Source of the DNA: Agrobacterium arsenijevicii
Lineage (GTDB): Bacteria; Pseudomonadota; Alphaproteobacteria; Rhizobiales; Rhizobiaceae
Assembly: GCA_000949895.1 (NCBI GenBank)
Contig: JWIT01000003.1
Coordinates: 186,001-250,000 of the forward strand
DNA length: 64,000 nt
Direction: 5' to 3'
The first letter of the stretch is position 1. Each line of letters begins with the position of its first letter. Under the pieces are notes generated by a model that searched no databases, was not told the origin of the DNA, and saw only the letters and a list, made by a program, of their open reading frames with translations. The position numbers were made by a program, and so were the translations under genes. Below are positions 1 through 7,753 of this stretch, in pieces.

Positions 1-93
1 CGCTCTGACGCCATCATGCCGGCACGAAAACCGGGCGGCTTTTCGAAAAAGCATTTTTCGGATAGCCCAGTTTTTCAACCCGGTAGGATGTAC

Positions 94-202
94 TTGAAAG
101 TGGGGGAGCGCGCCTGTGTAGCCCCCATCCGGTCACACGGCGCTCCGATACGCGGAATGTGCGCACAAACAGGAAAGCCCGGCCTTTATGGCCGGGCTTT
201 TT
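94..202 (+). ncRNA. candidate small RNA or 3' UTR ending in an intrinsic terminator
   Basis: No coding frame here looks real. The stretch has a GC-rich inverted repeat (GGAGCGC at about 105-111 with GCGCTCC at 141-147, plus an inner GTGT/ACAC pairing), followed by a clean intrinsic terminator at 174-202. This hairpin-spacer-terminator layout fits a short structured RNA, but it could also be the tail of a gene left of the window. I could not recognise an Rfam family, and the promoter is unclear. Confidence 0.25.
174..202 (+). terminator. intrinsic terminator
   Basis: Perfect 11-bp stem AAAGCCCGGCC / GGCCGGGCTTT with a 5-nt loop, running into a short T tract. It separates whatever is transcribed from the left edge from the phytase-like gene. 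Confidence 0.8.
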
Positions 203-290
203 GATTCTCCCGACAGGAAATGTCATGCCGCTGTCACGTCCTTGACGCAGAAGCCATGGGGTACTTTTTTGGATCCAAGGGGGATTTATA

Positions 291-2489
291 ATGGCGTTCC
301 GATTTTCTCACATGGCTTTGACCGCTGCTCTGCTTACGTCCGTTGCCTTTCCAGCCGCTGCCGAGCCGGTTTTCAATCGCATCGCATCGTTCCCGGTTGT
401 AAAGAACCTGCCCGCGGACAAGGACGCGAAGTCCGTCACGTCAGCTGAAATCGTAACCGCCAGCGAAGATGGCAAGACGCTGATCTATTCGGACAGCCCG
501 CTTGGCGGCATTGGCTTCATCGACATCACGGACGCAAAGGCCCCCAAGGCCGGTGGCGCATTGCTGCTCGAGGGCGAGCCGACCTCGGTTGCCGTTGCCG
601 GCGCCAAGGTTCTGGCAGGCGTCAACACGTCCGAAAACCGGGCCAAGCCATCCGGCAAGCTGGTAACGGTCGACATCGCCACCAAGAAGATCGAGGCGAG
701 CTGCGATCTCGGCGGCCAGCCCGATTCCGTCGCAGTGTCCCCGGACAAGACCTTCGCCGCCATTGCGATCGAAAACGAGCGCGATGAAGAGGTGAACGAG
801 GGCGCCCTGCCGCAGATGCCCGCTGGTTATCTGGTGACGGTCGGTCTGAAGAACGGCGTTGCCGACTGCGCGACGCTGAAGAAGATCGACGTGACCGGCC
901 TTGCCGAAATCTCCCCGGAAGATCCGGAGCCTGAATTCGTTTCGATCAACGCCAACGGCGAGATCGCGCTCACCCTGCAGGAGAACAACCATATCGTCAT
1001 CATCGACGGCAAGACCGGCACGGTGAAGACGCATTTCTCCGCCGGCACGGTCGATCTTGAAGGCATCGACACAAAGACCGACGGCCAGATCAAGTTCACT
1101 GACAAGCAGGAAGGCCGCAAGCGCGAGCCGGATGCCGTGAAGTGGCTGGACAATGACCGCATCGTCATCGCCAATGAGGGTGACTGGCAGGGCGGCTCGC
1201 GCGGCTTCACCATCTTCGACAAGACCGGCAAGCTTCTTTATGAAGCCGGTGCCACCCTCGAGCACGCGGCCGCCAGCATCGGCCACTATCCGGAAAAGCG
1301 CTCCAAGGCCAAGGGTATCGAACCGGAAGGTCTGGAAGCGGCGACCTTCGATGGCCAGAAGTACTTCTTCGTCCTTGCCGAGCGCGCCTCTCTCGCTGCG
1401 GTCTACAAGGATACCGGCGCAAAGCCGGAACTGGTCCAGCTTCTGCCCTCGGGCATTTCGCCGGAAGGCGCTGTCGCCATCCCGTCGCGCAATCTTTTCG
1501 TCACGGCCAATGAGGCCGATCTCAACGAAGATGGCGGCGCCCGCTCGCATGTCATGATCTATGAGCGCGCAGAAGGCCAGATTGCCTATCCGCAGCTCGC
1601 TTCTGCCACTGTCGACGGCGCGCCGATCGGCTGGGGCGCTCTCTCCGGTCTGGTGGGCGACGCCGAAAAGCCGGGCATCCTCTACGCCGTGTCCGACTCG
1701 GTCTACAGCAACCAGCCGTCGATCTACACCATCGACGCAACGAAGAAGCCCGCCACCATCACCAGCGTCCTGCGCATCAAGCGCGACGGCATCGCAGCCC
1801 AGAAACTCGACATCGAAGGCATCACGCTTGACGGTAAGGGTGGCTTCTGGCTGGCATCGGAAGGCGACAGCGCCAAGCTCGTCCCGCACGCGCTCTACAA
1901 CGTCAACGCCAAGGGCGAGATCAAGGCTGAAATCGCGCTTCCGAAGGAACTGCTGGCCGGCGAAACCCGCTTCGGTTTCGAAGGCGTGACCATGATCGGC
2001 AAGGGCGACGACGCGACGCTGTGGATGGCCGTACAGCGCGAATGGGGAACGGACGAGAAGGGCTTCGTCAAGCTCGTCTCCTACAATCCGAAGTCCAAGG
2101 AGTGGGGCGCCGTGCGTTACCCGCTCGACAAGACCGAGGCAGGCTGGGTCGGCCTTTCTGAAATCACCGCGCAGGGCGAACATGTCTACATCGTCGAGCG
2201 CGACAACCAGATTGGCGACAAGGCCAAGATCAAGAAGCTCTACCGCGTTGCGATCGCTGACCTGAAGCCAGGCAAGATCGGTGGCGAACTGCCGCTGGTG
2301 GCCAAGCAGGAAGCGCATGATTTCCTGCCCGACCTCAAGGCCCAGACCAACGGTTATGTCGTCGACAAGCTGGAAGGCTTCACCTTCGACAAGGCAGGAA
2401 AGGCCTATGCCGTTACCGACAATGACGGCGTCGACGGTTCTTCCGGCGAAACGCTGTTCTTCACGGTCGATTTGAAGGCGATCAACTGA
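291..2489 (+). CDS. secreted esterase-like activity of phytase family protein
   Basis: A 732-residue exported protein. The N-terminus is a typical Sec signal peptide (a basic start, a hydrophobic run of about 15 residues, then PAAAEP around residues 21-26). The first part has repeated short blade-like segments (VTVDI, DSVAVSPDKTFAAIAIE, IVIIDGKTG) suggesting a beta-propeller. The C-terminal half (about residues 370-730) has the features of the esterase-like phytase family (DIEGITLD, GFWLASEGDSA, FGFEGVT, KLEGFTFD). Substrate is unknown, and phytase activity is family naming, not shown. The start is backed by AAGGGGG 8 nt upstream. It stands alone between two terminators. Confidence 0.85.
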   Translation: MAFRFSHMALTAALLTSVAFPAAAEPVFNRIASFPVVKNLPADKDAKSVTSAEIVTASEDGKTLIYSDSPLGGIGFIDITDAKAPKAGGALLLEGEPTSVAVAGAKVLAGVNTSENRAKPSGKLVTVDIATKKIEASCDLGGQPDSVAVSPDKTFAAIAIENERDEEVNEGALPQMPAGYLVTVGLKNGVADCATLKKIDVTGLAEISPEDPEPEFVSINANGEIALTLQENNHIVIIDGKTGTVKTHFSAGTVDLEGIDTKTDGQIKFTDKQEGRKREPDAVKWLDNDRIVIANEGDWQGGSRGFTIFDKTGKLLYEAGATLEHAAASIGHYPEKRSKAKGIEPEGLEAATFDGQKYFFVLAERASLAAVYKDTGAKPELVQLLPSGISPEGAVAIPSRNLFVTANEADLNEDGGARSHVMIYERAEGQIAYPQLASATVDGAPIGWGALSGLVGDAEKPGILYAVSDSVYSNQPSIYTIDATKKPATITSVLRIKRDGIAAQKLDIEGITLDGKGGFWLASEGDSAKLVPHALYNVNAKGEIKAEIALPKELLAGETRFGFEGVTMIGKGDDATLWMAVQREWGTDEKGFVKLVSYNPKSKEWGAVRYPLDKTEAGWVGLSEITAQGEHVYIVERDNQIGDKAKIKKLYRVAIADLKPGKIGGELPLVAKQEAHDFLPDLKAQTNGYVVDKLEGFTFDKAGKAYAVTDNDGVDGSSGETLFFTVDLKAIN

Positions 2490-2516
2490 TCGCTGCGAAT
2501 AGAATCGCAAAATGAG

Positions 2517-2543
2517 AAAAGCCGGGCAAAGCCCGGCTTTTTT
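2517..2543 (+). terminator. intrinsic terminator of the phytase-like gene
   Basis: Stem AAAAGCCGGGC / GCCCGGCTTTT with an AAA loop, followed by Ts, 28 nt after the phytase-family stop codon. Because the stem is nearly symmetric in A and T runs, it could work on both strands. Confidence 0.85.
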
Positions 2544-2696
2544 ATGTGGCGGAAGGGCTCCATGCGCAGGAGGCCGATTCCGCACGGCGAGTCGCATACC
2601 AGCCGTCAAAGCCGGCGTGGCTGCTTCGTTATCGAATTACAGAGGGTTTTGTCCGGAGAGCGTCCGCAAAAGTGCTGCGGGCCAGATCGTAAAAGA

Positions 2697-2837
2697 TCAC
2701 CGCCCCATGGAATTCCTGCTTTTGGGAGTATTGTCTTTTTCAGAGTCCTGCTGGACCCAGCGGAAAAAAATATAAACAGGCAGCGCAATAAGCGCGAGTG
2801 TTACAAACGCGTCGAGCGACATGGTTTCATCCATCAT
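2697..2837 (-). CDS. putative small single-span membrane protein (41-46 residues)
   Basis: A short frame on the - strand that I do not recognise. From the upstream ATG pair it encodes 46 residues; from the inner ATG at 2822 it encodes 41, starting MSLDAFVTLALIALPVY. It has one hydrophobic span of about 19 residues (AFVTLALIALPVYIFFRWV) followed by a charged polar tail (QQDSEKD). Hydrophobic span plus basic and acidic tail is typical of real small membrane proteins rather than random frames. The ribosome site is weak (GGAT before the inner ATG). It faces the phytase-family terminator. Confidence 0.35.
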   Translation of the reverse strand: MMDETMSLDAFVTLALIALPVYIFFRWVQQDSEKDNTPKSRNSMGR

Positions 2838-3146
2838 TTATACCGTTCATCATGAAACGGCTCGAAAACAATGCCTGAAATCTCTTTAAAAAGTCTAAAT
2901 CTGCTTATTTTCCGGTATGTTGCGGGTTGGCACATCTATCGGGGCGGGGCTGTGTGAATGTGGAACAGAAGTACCGATCTGGCATAGGTTCAAGGAGGAA
3001 CGGGCTGTTCTACCTGTCCGGGAGCGCAAGCAGGGCTGAATACGGGGCAGGCATGTCTGATTCCATATGCGGGAATTTACGGCAAAGCGAAACAATAACC
3101 GAAGGTATTCGGCTCGTTGGCACTTTGATTTGAATGGTTTGGAAAA
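2838..3146. other. intergenic stretch with no recognised gene
   Basis: The first 90 bases are AT-rich (2860-2925) and may hold the promoter of the small - strand frame. The rest is ordinary GC content with no convincing frame, hairpin or repeat that I can name. Confidence 0.4.
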
Positions 3147-3222
3147 TGGTGGGCGATGAGAGACTCGAACTCCCGACATCCTCGGTGTAAACGAGGCGCT
3201 CTACCAACTGAGCTAATCGCCC
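3147..3222 (-). tRNA. tRNA-Val (anticodon UAC)
   Basis: A complete 76-nt cloverleaf read on the - strand. The acceptor stem is GGGCGAT/ATCGCCC with discriminator A and an encoded CCA (3147-3149). The D loop contains AGCTCAGTTGGTAGAGC. The anticodon stem CCTCG/CGAGG encloses the loop TTTACAC, so the anticodon is UAC (reads GUA and probably other valine codons). The T arm has the standard GTTCGA. No intron or mismatch of concern. Confidence 0.97.
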
Positions 3223-3262
3223 TTCGCGTCCTGCGGATCATGTCCGCCGCGTCGGTGGCCGT

Positions 3263-3291
3263 GATGTATTCGGATCGGAAAAAAACCGCAA
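3263..3291 (-). promoter_or_regulatory. possible promoter of tRNA-Val
   Basis: Read on the - strand: TTGCGG (3286-3291), a 17-nt spacer and TACATC (3263-3268), about 40 nt upstream of the tRNA 5' end. Spacing is ideal, but the -10 match is only moderate. Confidence 0.35.
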
Positions 3292-3474
3292 GGGCTTTTG
3301 TGAAGTTTTTTGTATTTTTTTCCGGACGGCTTTGTCTGTTGCTGGATGTTACCGGCAAAAAGCCGGGAACTGCGGGCTTTTCGGTAAAAACAACGCCAGC
3401 CGTCACATTTGGTGGCATGCGGAAATTGAGTTTCGGAAGCCGCGGCTGTGGACAAGTTTTTTGTTTTTGTTGGG

Positions 3475-3494
3475 AAAAGCCCGGAAAACCGGGC
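3475..3494 (-). terminator. possible intrinsic terminator on the - strand
   Basis: Read on the - strand: GCCCGG, TTTT loop, CCGGGC, then TTTT. It could stop leftward transcription before the tRNA-Val promoter. No gene that needs it is visible. Confidence 0.35.
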
Positions 3495-3574
3495 ATTTAC
3501 CGTGGTGCCGGTAAAAGGGCTTTCGGTTTTTCCCGATCAAAATGAAAAAGCTTATTCTTTTGTCGTGAAACCTG

Positions 3575-3604
3575 CTTGACACCCCCGCACGAACGCCGTA
3601 GTTA
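3575..3604 (+). promoter_or_regulatory. promoter of the tRNA-Asp pair
   Basis: A strong rhizobial sigma-70 type promoter: CTTGACA with TTGACA at 3576-3581, a 17-nt spacer, and TAGTTA at 3599-3604. It lies about 64 nt before the first tRNA-Asp, leaving room for a processed 5' leader. Confidence 0.65.
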
Positions 3605-3667
3605 GCCGCTCAACGAACAGCCGAGGCTGGTTCGTACGGCGGGACAAGGTCCTGTCCGTCAGGATAA

Positions 3668-3744
3668 GCGGGTGTAGCTCAGTTGGTTAGAGTGCCGGCC
3701 TGTCACGCCGGAGGTCGCGGGTTCGAGCCCCGTCACTCGCGCCA
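3668..3744 (+). tRNA. tRNA-Asp (anticodon GUC), copy 1
   Basis: A 77-nt cloverleaf: acceptor GCGGGTG/CACTCGC (one G-U pair), discriminator G and encoded CCA (3742-3744). The anticodon stem GCCGG/CCGGC holds the loop CTGTCAC, so the anticodon is GUC. It differs from copy 2 only in the D loop (TTGG here, TCGG there). Confidence 0.97.
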
Positions 3745-3784
3745 TCCTGATCCTCGGAAATTACGCAGACGATGTCTGTGGAGC

Positions 3785-3861
3785 GCGGGTGTAGCTCAGT
3801 CGGTTAGAGTGCCGGCCTGTCACGCCGGAGGTCGCGGGTTCGAGCCCCGTCACTCGCGCCA
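3785..3861 (+). tRNA. tRNA-Asp (anticodon GUC), copy 2
   Basis: A 77-nt cloverleaf with the same acceptor, anticodon and T arms as copy 1 and an encoded CCA ending at 3861. The single base difference is in the D loop. The copies are 40 nt apart and probably share the promoter at 3575-3604. A direct duplication is the simplest origin. Confidence 0.97.
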
Positions 3862-4295
3862 TTTCTCTTCCTGAAATGACTCCTTCACAAAGCAAATAGG
3901 CACCGCCCTGCCGCCTCGGCATTGGCGATTTTTGCGCCTGATTCCGGCGTCTGCGAACGCGGTTTTTCCTACTATTTTTAGTCAAGTTTCGATGTGTGAA
4001 TATCGTCACTTCGCAGCCGTTTCGGCGTAAAATTCGTGTGACTTTTTTGCGGTTGCGTCGTTCATTCGATTATTATTATATTTTAGGGACTTAGCCCGGA
4101 AATGTGGCCCAATTTTGCGGCAATTCCGGCAATATTGTTGCCAATCAATGCGGCAGGTGTCTTGAAATGGTGCCTAAACTCTTGCAGAGAGAGCGCGGCT
4201 GCGCTAACCACTTTGGCGTTGCAACATATTTGTGCGCCTTGAGACTTGTCAGTCGCAAAGGCAGGTCCGGCACCCGGCCGGGCAGGGAAGAGACC
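3862..4295. other. upstream region of the nuo operon
   Basis: No convincing gene in 434 bases. It has an AT-rich core at about 4040-4090 with a promoter-like pair and then a leader of some 200 nt before nuoA. I see no clear operator for a known regulator. Confidence 0.4.
4047..4076 (+). promoter_or_regulatory. possible nuo operon promoter
   Basis: TTGCGG (4047-4052), an 18-nt spacer and TATTAT (4071-4076) in the only AT-rich part of the upstream region. If used, the mRNA has a leader of roughly 210 nt before nuoA. Other promoters closer to nuoA cannot be excluded. Confidence 0.3.
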
Positions 4296-4661
4296 ATGAC
4301 TGAACTCCTCAGTTCCTATATTCCGATCGCAATATTTATCGGTATCGCTCTTGTCATTGGCCTGGCGCTTCTCATCGCGCCTTTTGCTGTCGCCTATAAG
4401 GCGCCGGACCCGGAAAAGCTCTCCGCTTTCGAGTGCGGTTTCAACGCCTTCGACGACGCCCGCATGAAGTTCGATATCCGGTTCTATCTGGTATCTATTC
4501 TCTTCATCATCTTCGATCTGGAAGTCGCCTTCCTGTTCCCGTGGGCTGTGTCCTTCGGTGATATGGGCTGGTTCGGTTTCTGGTCTATGATGGTGTTCCT
4601 CGCCGTTCTCACCATCGGCTTTATCTATGAGTGGAAGAAGGGAGCGCTGGAATGGGCATGA
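4296..4661 (+). CDS. nuoA: NADH-quinone oxidoreductase subunit A
   Basis: Membrane-arm subunit of respiratory complex I, next to the quinone-binding region. It has 121 residues with three hydrophobic spans (about residues 8-30, 64-86 and 92-113) and the conserved [20 protein letters not shown] between spans 1 and 2, including the loop cysteine. A longer open frame reaches further upstream, but the ATG at 4296 is preceded by GGGAAGAG and gives the usual family length. First gene of the operon; its end overlaps nuoB by 10 nt. Confidence 0.97.
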   Translation: MTELLSSYIPIAIFIGIALVIGLALLIAPFAVAYKAPDPEKLSAFECGFNAFDDARMKFDIRFYLVSILFIIFDLEVAFLFPWAVSFGDMGWFGFWSMMVFLAVLTIGFIYEWKKGALEWA

Positions 4662-5236
4662 GCCAGAACGACACCACGCTCGTTGCGCCGCAGCCGAAGG
4701 GGATCATCGATCCCTCGACCGGCAAGCCGGTTGGCAGCAACGACGCCTATTTCACGGACATCAACGACGAGCTTGCCGACAAGGGCTTTCTCGTCACCTC
4801 GACCGACGAGCTGATCACCTGGGCGCGTACCGGTTCCCTGATGTGGATGCAGTTCGGTCTTGCCTGCTGCGCCGTTGAAGGTCTGATGCAGGCTTCCGGT
4901 CCGCGTTACGACATGGAGCGCTTCGGCGTTGCCCCGCGCGCTTCGCCGCGCCAGTCGGACGTGATGATCGTCGCGGGAACGCTGACCAACAAGATGGCGC
5001 CGGCGCTGCGCAAGGTCTACGACCAGATGCCTGAGCCGCGTTACGTCATCTCCATGGGCTCCTGCGCCAATGGCGGCGGATATTACCATTATTCCTACGC
5101 TGTCGTGCGCGGCTGCGACCGTGTCGTGCCGGTGGATATCTACGTTCCGGGCTGTCCCCCCACGGCGGAGGCGCTGCTTTACGGCGTGCTTCTGCTGCAG
5201 AAGAAGATCCGGCGTACCGGTACGATCGAGCGCTAA
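4652..5236 (+). CDS. nuoB: NADH-quinone oxidoreductase subunit B
   Basis: Peripheral-arm subunit that holds iron-sulfur cluster N2, the last electron carrier before ubiquinone. It has 194 residues; the N2 ligands are visible as the tandem C72-C73 (GLACCAVEG), C138 ([10 protein letters not shown]) and C168 (VPGCPP). The ATG at 4652 follows GAAGGGAG at good spacing, so I prefer it to an upstream GTG. It overlaps nuoA by 10 nt, suggesting translational coupling. Confidence 0.97.
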   Translation: MGMSQNDTTLVAPQPKGIIDPSTGKPVGSNDAYFTDINDELADKGFLVTSTDELITWARTGSLMWMQFGLACCAVEGLMQASGPRYDMERFGVAPRASPRQSDVMIVAGTLTNKMAPALRKVYDQMPEPRYVISMGSCANGGGYYHYSYAVVRGCDRVVPVDIYVPGCPPTAEALLYGVLLLQKKIRRTGTIER

Positions 5237-5257
5237 GGGCAAAGGACGGATTTAGGA

Positions 5258-5860
5258 ATGAGCGAAGCTCTCAACGATCTTGCTGCTTACGTTAAGGAAG
5301 CACGTGGTTCTCTCGTGGTCTCGGCCGATATCGCCTATGGCGAACTGACGCTGAACACGACGACGGAAAGCGTTATCGCGCTTTTGACGTTCCTGCGTGA
5401 CGATGTGCAGTGCGGTTTCGTCAACATCATCGATATCTGCGGCGTTGACTGGCCGCAGCGCGAGAAGCGTTTCGATGTCGTCTATCACCTGCTGTCGCCG
5501 CGCCAGAATCTGCGCGTGCGTATCAAGCTGCAGGTGGCGGAAGACGAGGGCGTTCCCTCTGCTACCCCCGTTTACATGGGCGCCGACTGGTTCGAGCGCG
5601 AAGCCTGGGACATGTATGGCATTCCTTTCGAAGGCCATAAGGACCTTCGCCGTATCCTCACCGATTACGGTTTTGAAGGCCATCCGCTGCGCAAGGATTT
5701 TCCGGTTACCGGCTTTGTGGAAGTACGCTACGATGACGTTCTGAAGCGGGTTCTTTATGAACCGGTCGAACTGAAGCAGGAATTCCGCAACTTCGATTTC
5801 CTCTCTCCCTGGGAGGGGACTGATTATGTTCTCCCGGGTGATGAAAAGGCCAAGCAATGA
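5258..5860 (+). CDS. nuoC: NADH-quinone oxidoreductase subunit C (30 kDa)
   Basis: Peripheral-arm subunit of complex I, packing against NuoD. It is 200 residues and separate from NuoD, unlike the fused NuoCD of enterobacteria. The 30-kDa subunit signature is clear in the second half ([19 protein letters not shown], then [20 protein letters not shown]). It starts 21 nt after nuoB, and its stop overlaps the next gene by 4 nt (ATGA). Confidence 0.97.
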   Translation: MSEALNDLAAYVKEARGSLVVSADIAYGELTLNTTTESVIALLTFLRDDVQCGFVNIIDICGVDWPQREKRFDVVYHLLSPRQNLRVRIKLQVAEDEGVPSATPVYMGADWFEREAWDMYGIPFEGHKDLRRILTDYGFEGHPLRKDFPVTGFVEVRYDDVLKRVLYEPVELKQEFRNFDFLSPWEGTDYVLPGDEKAKQ

Positions 5861-6285
5861 GCCAAGCCCCCGCGACAGAGCACGGACAATGTCTTTGCGG
5901 CGCCGTTGGCTTCAATGCCAGCATCGGCGCCCGCGAATTCGGCGTTTGCCATTGCTCCATGTGCCGCCGCTGGTCCGGTGGTACGTTTCTGGCTGTCGAA
6001 TGCACTGATATCGCCATCGAGAACGAAGAAAACCTCGGCGTCTATTCCTCGTCGGAATGGGGCGAGCGCTGCTTCTGCAAGAATTGCGGCAGCACGCTTC
6101 TGTGGCGTTCCAAGGATGGCAAGCATTTTGCCGTTTCGTTGCAGGCTTTCGACAACCCTTCCAGTTTCCGTTTTGTGTCGCAGATTTTCACGGATGAGAA
6201 GCCTTCGAGCTATTCGTTCGCCGAAACCACGCAGAACATGACCGGCCCCGAATTCATCGCCATGATCACCTCGGCGGAGCACTAG
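5857..6285 (+). CDS. GFA-family zinc protein inside the nuo operon
   Basis: A 142-residue member of the GFA (glutathione-dependent formaldehyde-activating enzyme-like, CENP-V) fold family. Zinc-ligand motifs are visible: CLCG (residues 12-15), CHCSMC (31-36) and CFCKNCGS (about 70-77). The family binds zinc and, in a few members, glutathione adducts; the substrate here is unknown. It is wedged between nuoC (4-nt overlap) and nuoD (1-nt gap), so it must be co-translated with complex I subunits. It is not a known complex I subunit. Confidence 0.88.
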   Translation: MSQAPATEHGQCLCGAVGFNASIGAREFGVCHCSMCRRWSGGTFLAVECTDIAIENEENLGVYSSSEWGERCFCKNCGSTLLWRSKDGKHFAVSLQAFDNPSSFRFVSQIFTDEKPSSYSFAETTQNMTGPEFIAMITSAEH

Positions 6286-6286
6286 A

Positions 6287-7477
6287 ATGACTGAGCATAA
6301 CGTCCGCAATTTCACGATCAACTTCGGTCCGGAACATCCGTCCGCGCACGGCGTGCTGCGTCTGGTTCTGGAACTGGACGGCGAAATCGTCGAGCGCGTC
6401 GATCCGCATATCGGTCTTCTGCATCGCGGTACCGAAAAGCTGATCGAGACCAAGACCTATCTGCAGGCCGTTCCCTATTTCGACCGTCTCGACTACGTCG
6501 CGCCGATGAACCAGGAACATGCTTTCGCGCTCGCCGTCGAAAAGCTGCTCGGCCTCGAAATCCCGATGCGCGGCCAGCTGATCCGCGTGCTTTATTCGGA
6601 AATCGGCCGCATCCTGTCGCACATCATGAACGTCACCACGCAGGCCATGGACGTCGGCGCGATGACGCCGCCGGTCTGGGGCTTCGAGGAACGCGAAAAG
6701 CTGATGGTGTTTTACGAGCGCGCCTGTGGCGCCCGCATGCACTCGGCCTATGTCCGTCCGGGCGGCGTGCATCAGGATCTGCCGCCGGAACTGGTCGAAG
6801 ATATCGGCAAATGGTGCGATCCGTTCCTGACCGTTCTCGACAATATTGCCGGCCTGCTGACCGACAACCGCATCTACAAGCAGCGTAACGTCGATATCGG
6901 CGTCGTCTCGCTGGAAGATGCCTTCGCCTGGGGTTTCACGGGCGTGATGGTACGCGGTTCGGGCGCTGCCTGGGATTTGCGTCGCGCGCAGCCCTATGAG
7001 TGCTATTCCGACCTGGAATTCGATATTCCCGTCGGCAAGAACGGCGACTGCTATGACCGTTACCTGATCCGCATGCAGGAAATGCGCGAGTCGGTGAAGA
7101 TCATGAAGCAGTGCGTCGAACTTCTGTCCGGCAAACATCGCATCGGCCCGGTCTCCTCGCTTGACGGTAAGGTGGTTCCGCCGAAACGCGGCGAGATGAA
7201 GCGTTCGATGGAAGCTCTGATCCATCACTTCAAGCTCTACACCGAAGGTTATCACGTTCCCGCCGGCGAAGTTTACGCTGCCGTCGAAGCGCCGAAGGGC
7301 GAGTTTGGCGTCTACGTGGTCGCCGACGGTTCGAATAAGCCCTACCGCTGCAAGATCCGCGCGCCGGGTTATGCACATTTGCAGGCGATGGATTTCCTGT
7401 GCAAGGGCCATCAGCTTGCCGACGTTACAGCCGTTCTCGGTTCCCTCGACATCGTGTTCGGGGAGGTCGACCGCTGA
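6287..7477 (+). CDS. nuoD: NADH-quinone oxidoreductase subunit D (49 kDa)
   Basis: Peripheral-arm subunit that forms the quinone pocket with NuoB; evolutionarily related to NiFe-hydrogenase large subunits. It has 396 residues, the normal length for unfused NuoD. Signatures include [18 protein letters not shown] near the N-terminus, [14 protein letters not shown] around residues 44-57 and the C-terminal DIVFGEVDR. Its TGA stop overlaps the ATG of the next gene by one base. Confidence 0.98.
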   Translation: MTEHNVRNFTINFGPEHPSAHGVLRLVLELDGEIVERVDPHIGLLHRGTEKLIETKTYLQAVPYFDRLDYVAPMNQEHAFALAVEKLLGLEIPMRGQLIRVLYSEIGRILSHIMNVTTQAMDVGAMTPPVWGFEEREKLMVFYERACGARMHSAYVRPGGVHQDLPPELVEDIGKWCDPFLTVLDNIAGLLTDNRIYKQRNVDIGVVSLEDAFAWGFTGVMVRGSGAAWDLRRAQPYECYSDLEFDIPVGKNGDCYDRYLIRMQEMRESVKIMKQCVELLSGKHRIGPVSSLDGKVVPPKRGEMKRSMEALIHHFKLYTEGYHVPAGEVYAAVEAPKGEFGVYVVADGSNKPYRCKIRAPGYAHLQAMDFLCKGHQLADVTAVLGSLDIVFGEVDR

Positions 7478-7737
7478 TGCGTCTGCCGCTGGCCATCCTG
7501 GCTTTTCTTGCTGCGATGTCGACCTCCGTTCTCGCCCAGACGGCGACGGACGAGGGGGGCGTATCGCTGTCAAGCAGCGGCGGTTCCACCATCAAGCAGC
7601 TTCTGTCATCGGGATACGAGATCAAGGCCTCGGTTCCGAACGGCAGCAAGTTCATCGTGTTCATGCAGAAAGACAAGGCGGCTTACGCCTGCGAATTCGT
7701 CACGGTGGCGAGATCGCGTTGTGAGACGTTAAACTGA
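7477..7737 (+). CDS. small exported protein between nuoD and nuoE
   Basis: An 86-residue protein that I do not recognise as a complex I subunit. It starts with a clear Sec signal peptide ([20 protein letters not shown], likely cut after AQ or LA), so the mature part of about 66 residues should be periplasmic. The mature part is Ser/Gly-rich at first, then has SGYEIKASVPNG and two cysteines (ACEF and SRCE) that could form a disulfide. The start ATG overlaps the nuoD stop (TGATG), and nuoE follows after 16 nt, so it is tightly built into the operon. Confidence 0.8.
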   Translation: MRLPLAILAFLAAMSTSVLAQTATDEGGVSLSSSGGSTIKQLLSSGYEIKASVPNGSKFIVFMQKDKAAYACEFVTVARSRCETLN

Positions 7738-7753
7738 AAAGGCGTGAGGAAGT

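Larger units (their letters stand above)
3223..3574. other. intergenic stretch between tRNA-Val and tRNA-Asp
   Basis: No credible gene. It contains the presumed tRNA-Val promoter and several GC hairpins with A/T runs. One of them, at 3476-3494, looks like an intrinsic terminator on the - strand. Confidence 0.4.

Noticed and set aside
441-2609. A 722-codon open frame antisense to the phytase-like gene
   Set aside because: The + strand has signal peptide, ribosome site and terminator; the antisense product has none and reads through the terminator.
4104-4295. In-frame extension of nuoA to give 185 residues
   Set aside because: The extra residues lack family features; the ATG at 4296 has a good ribosome site and gives normal length.
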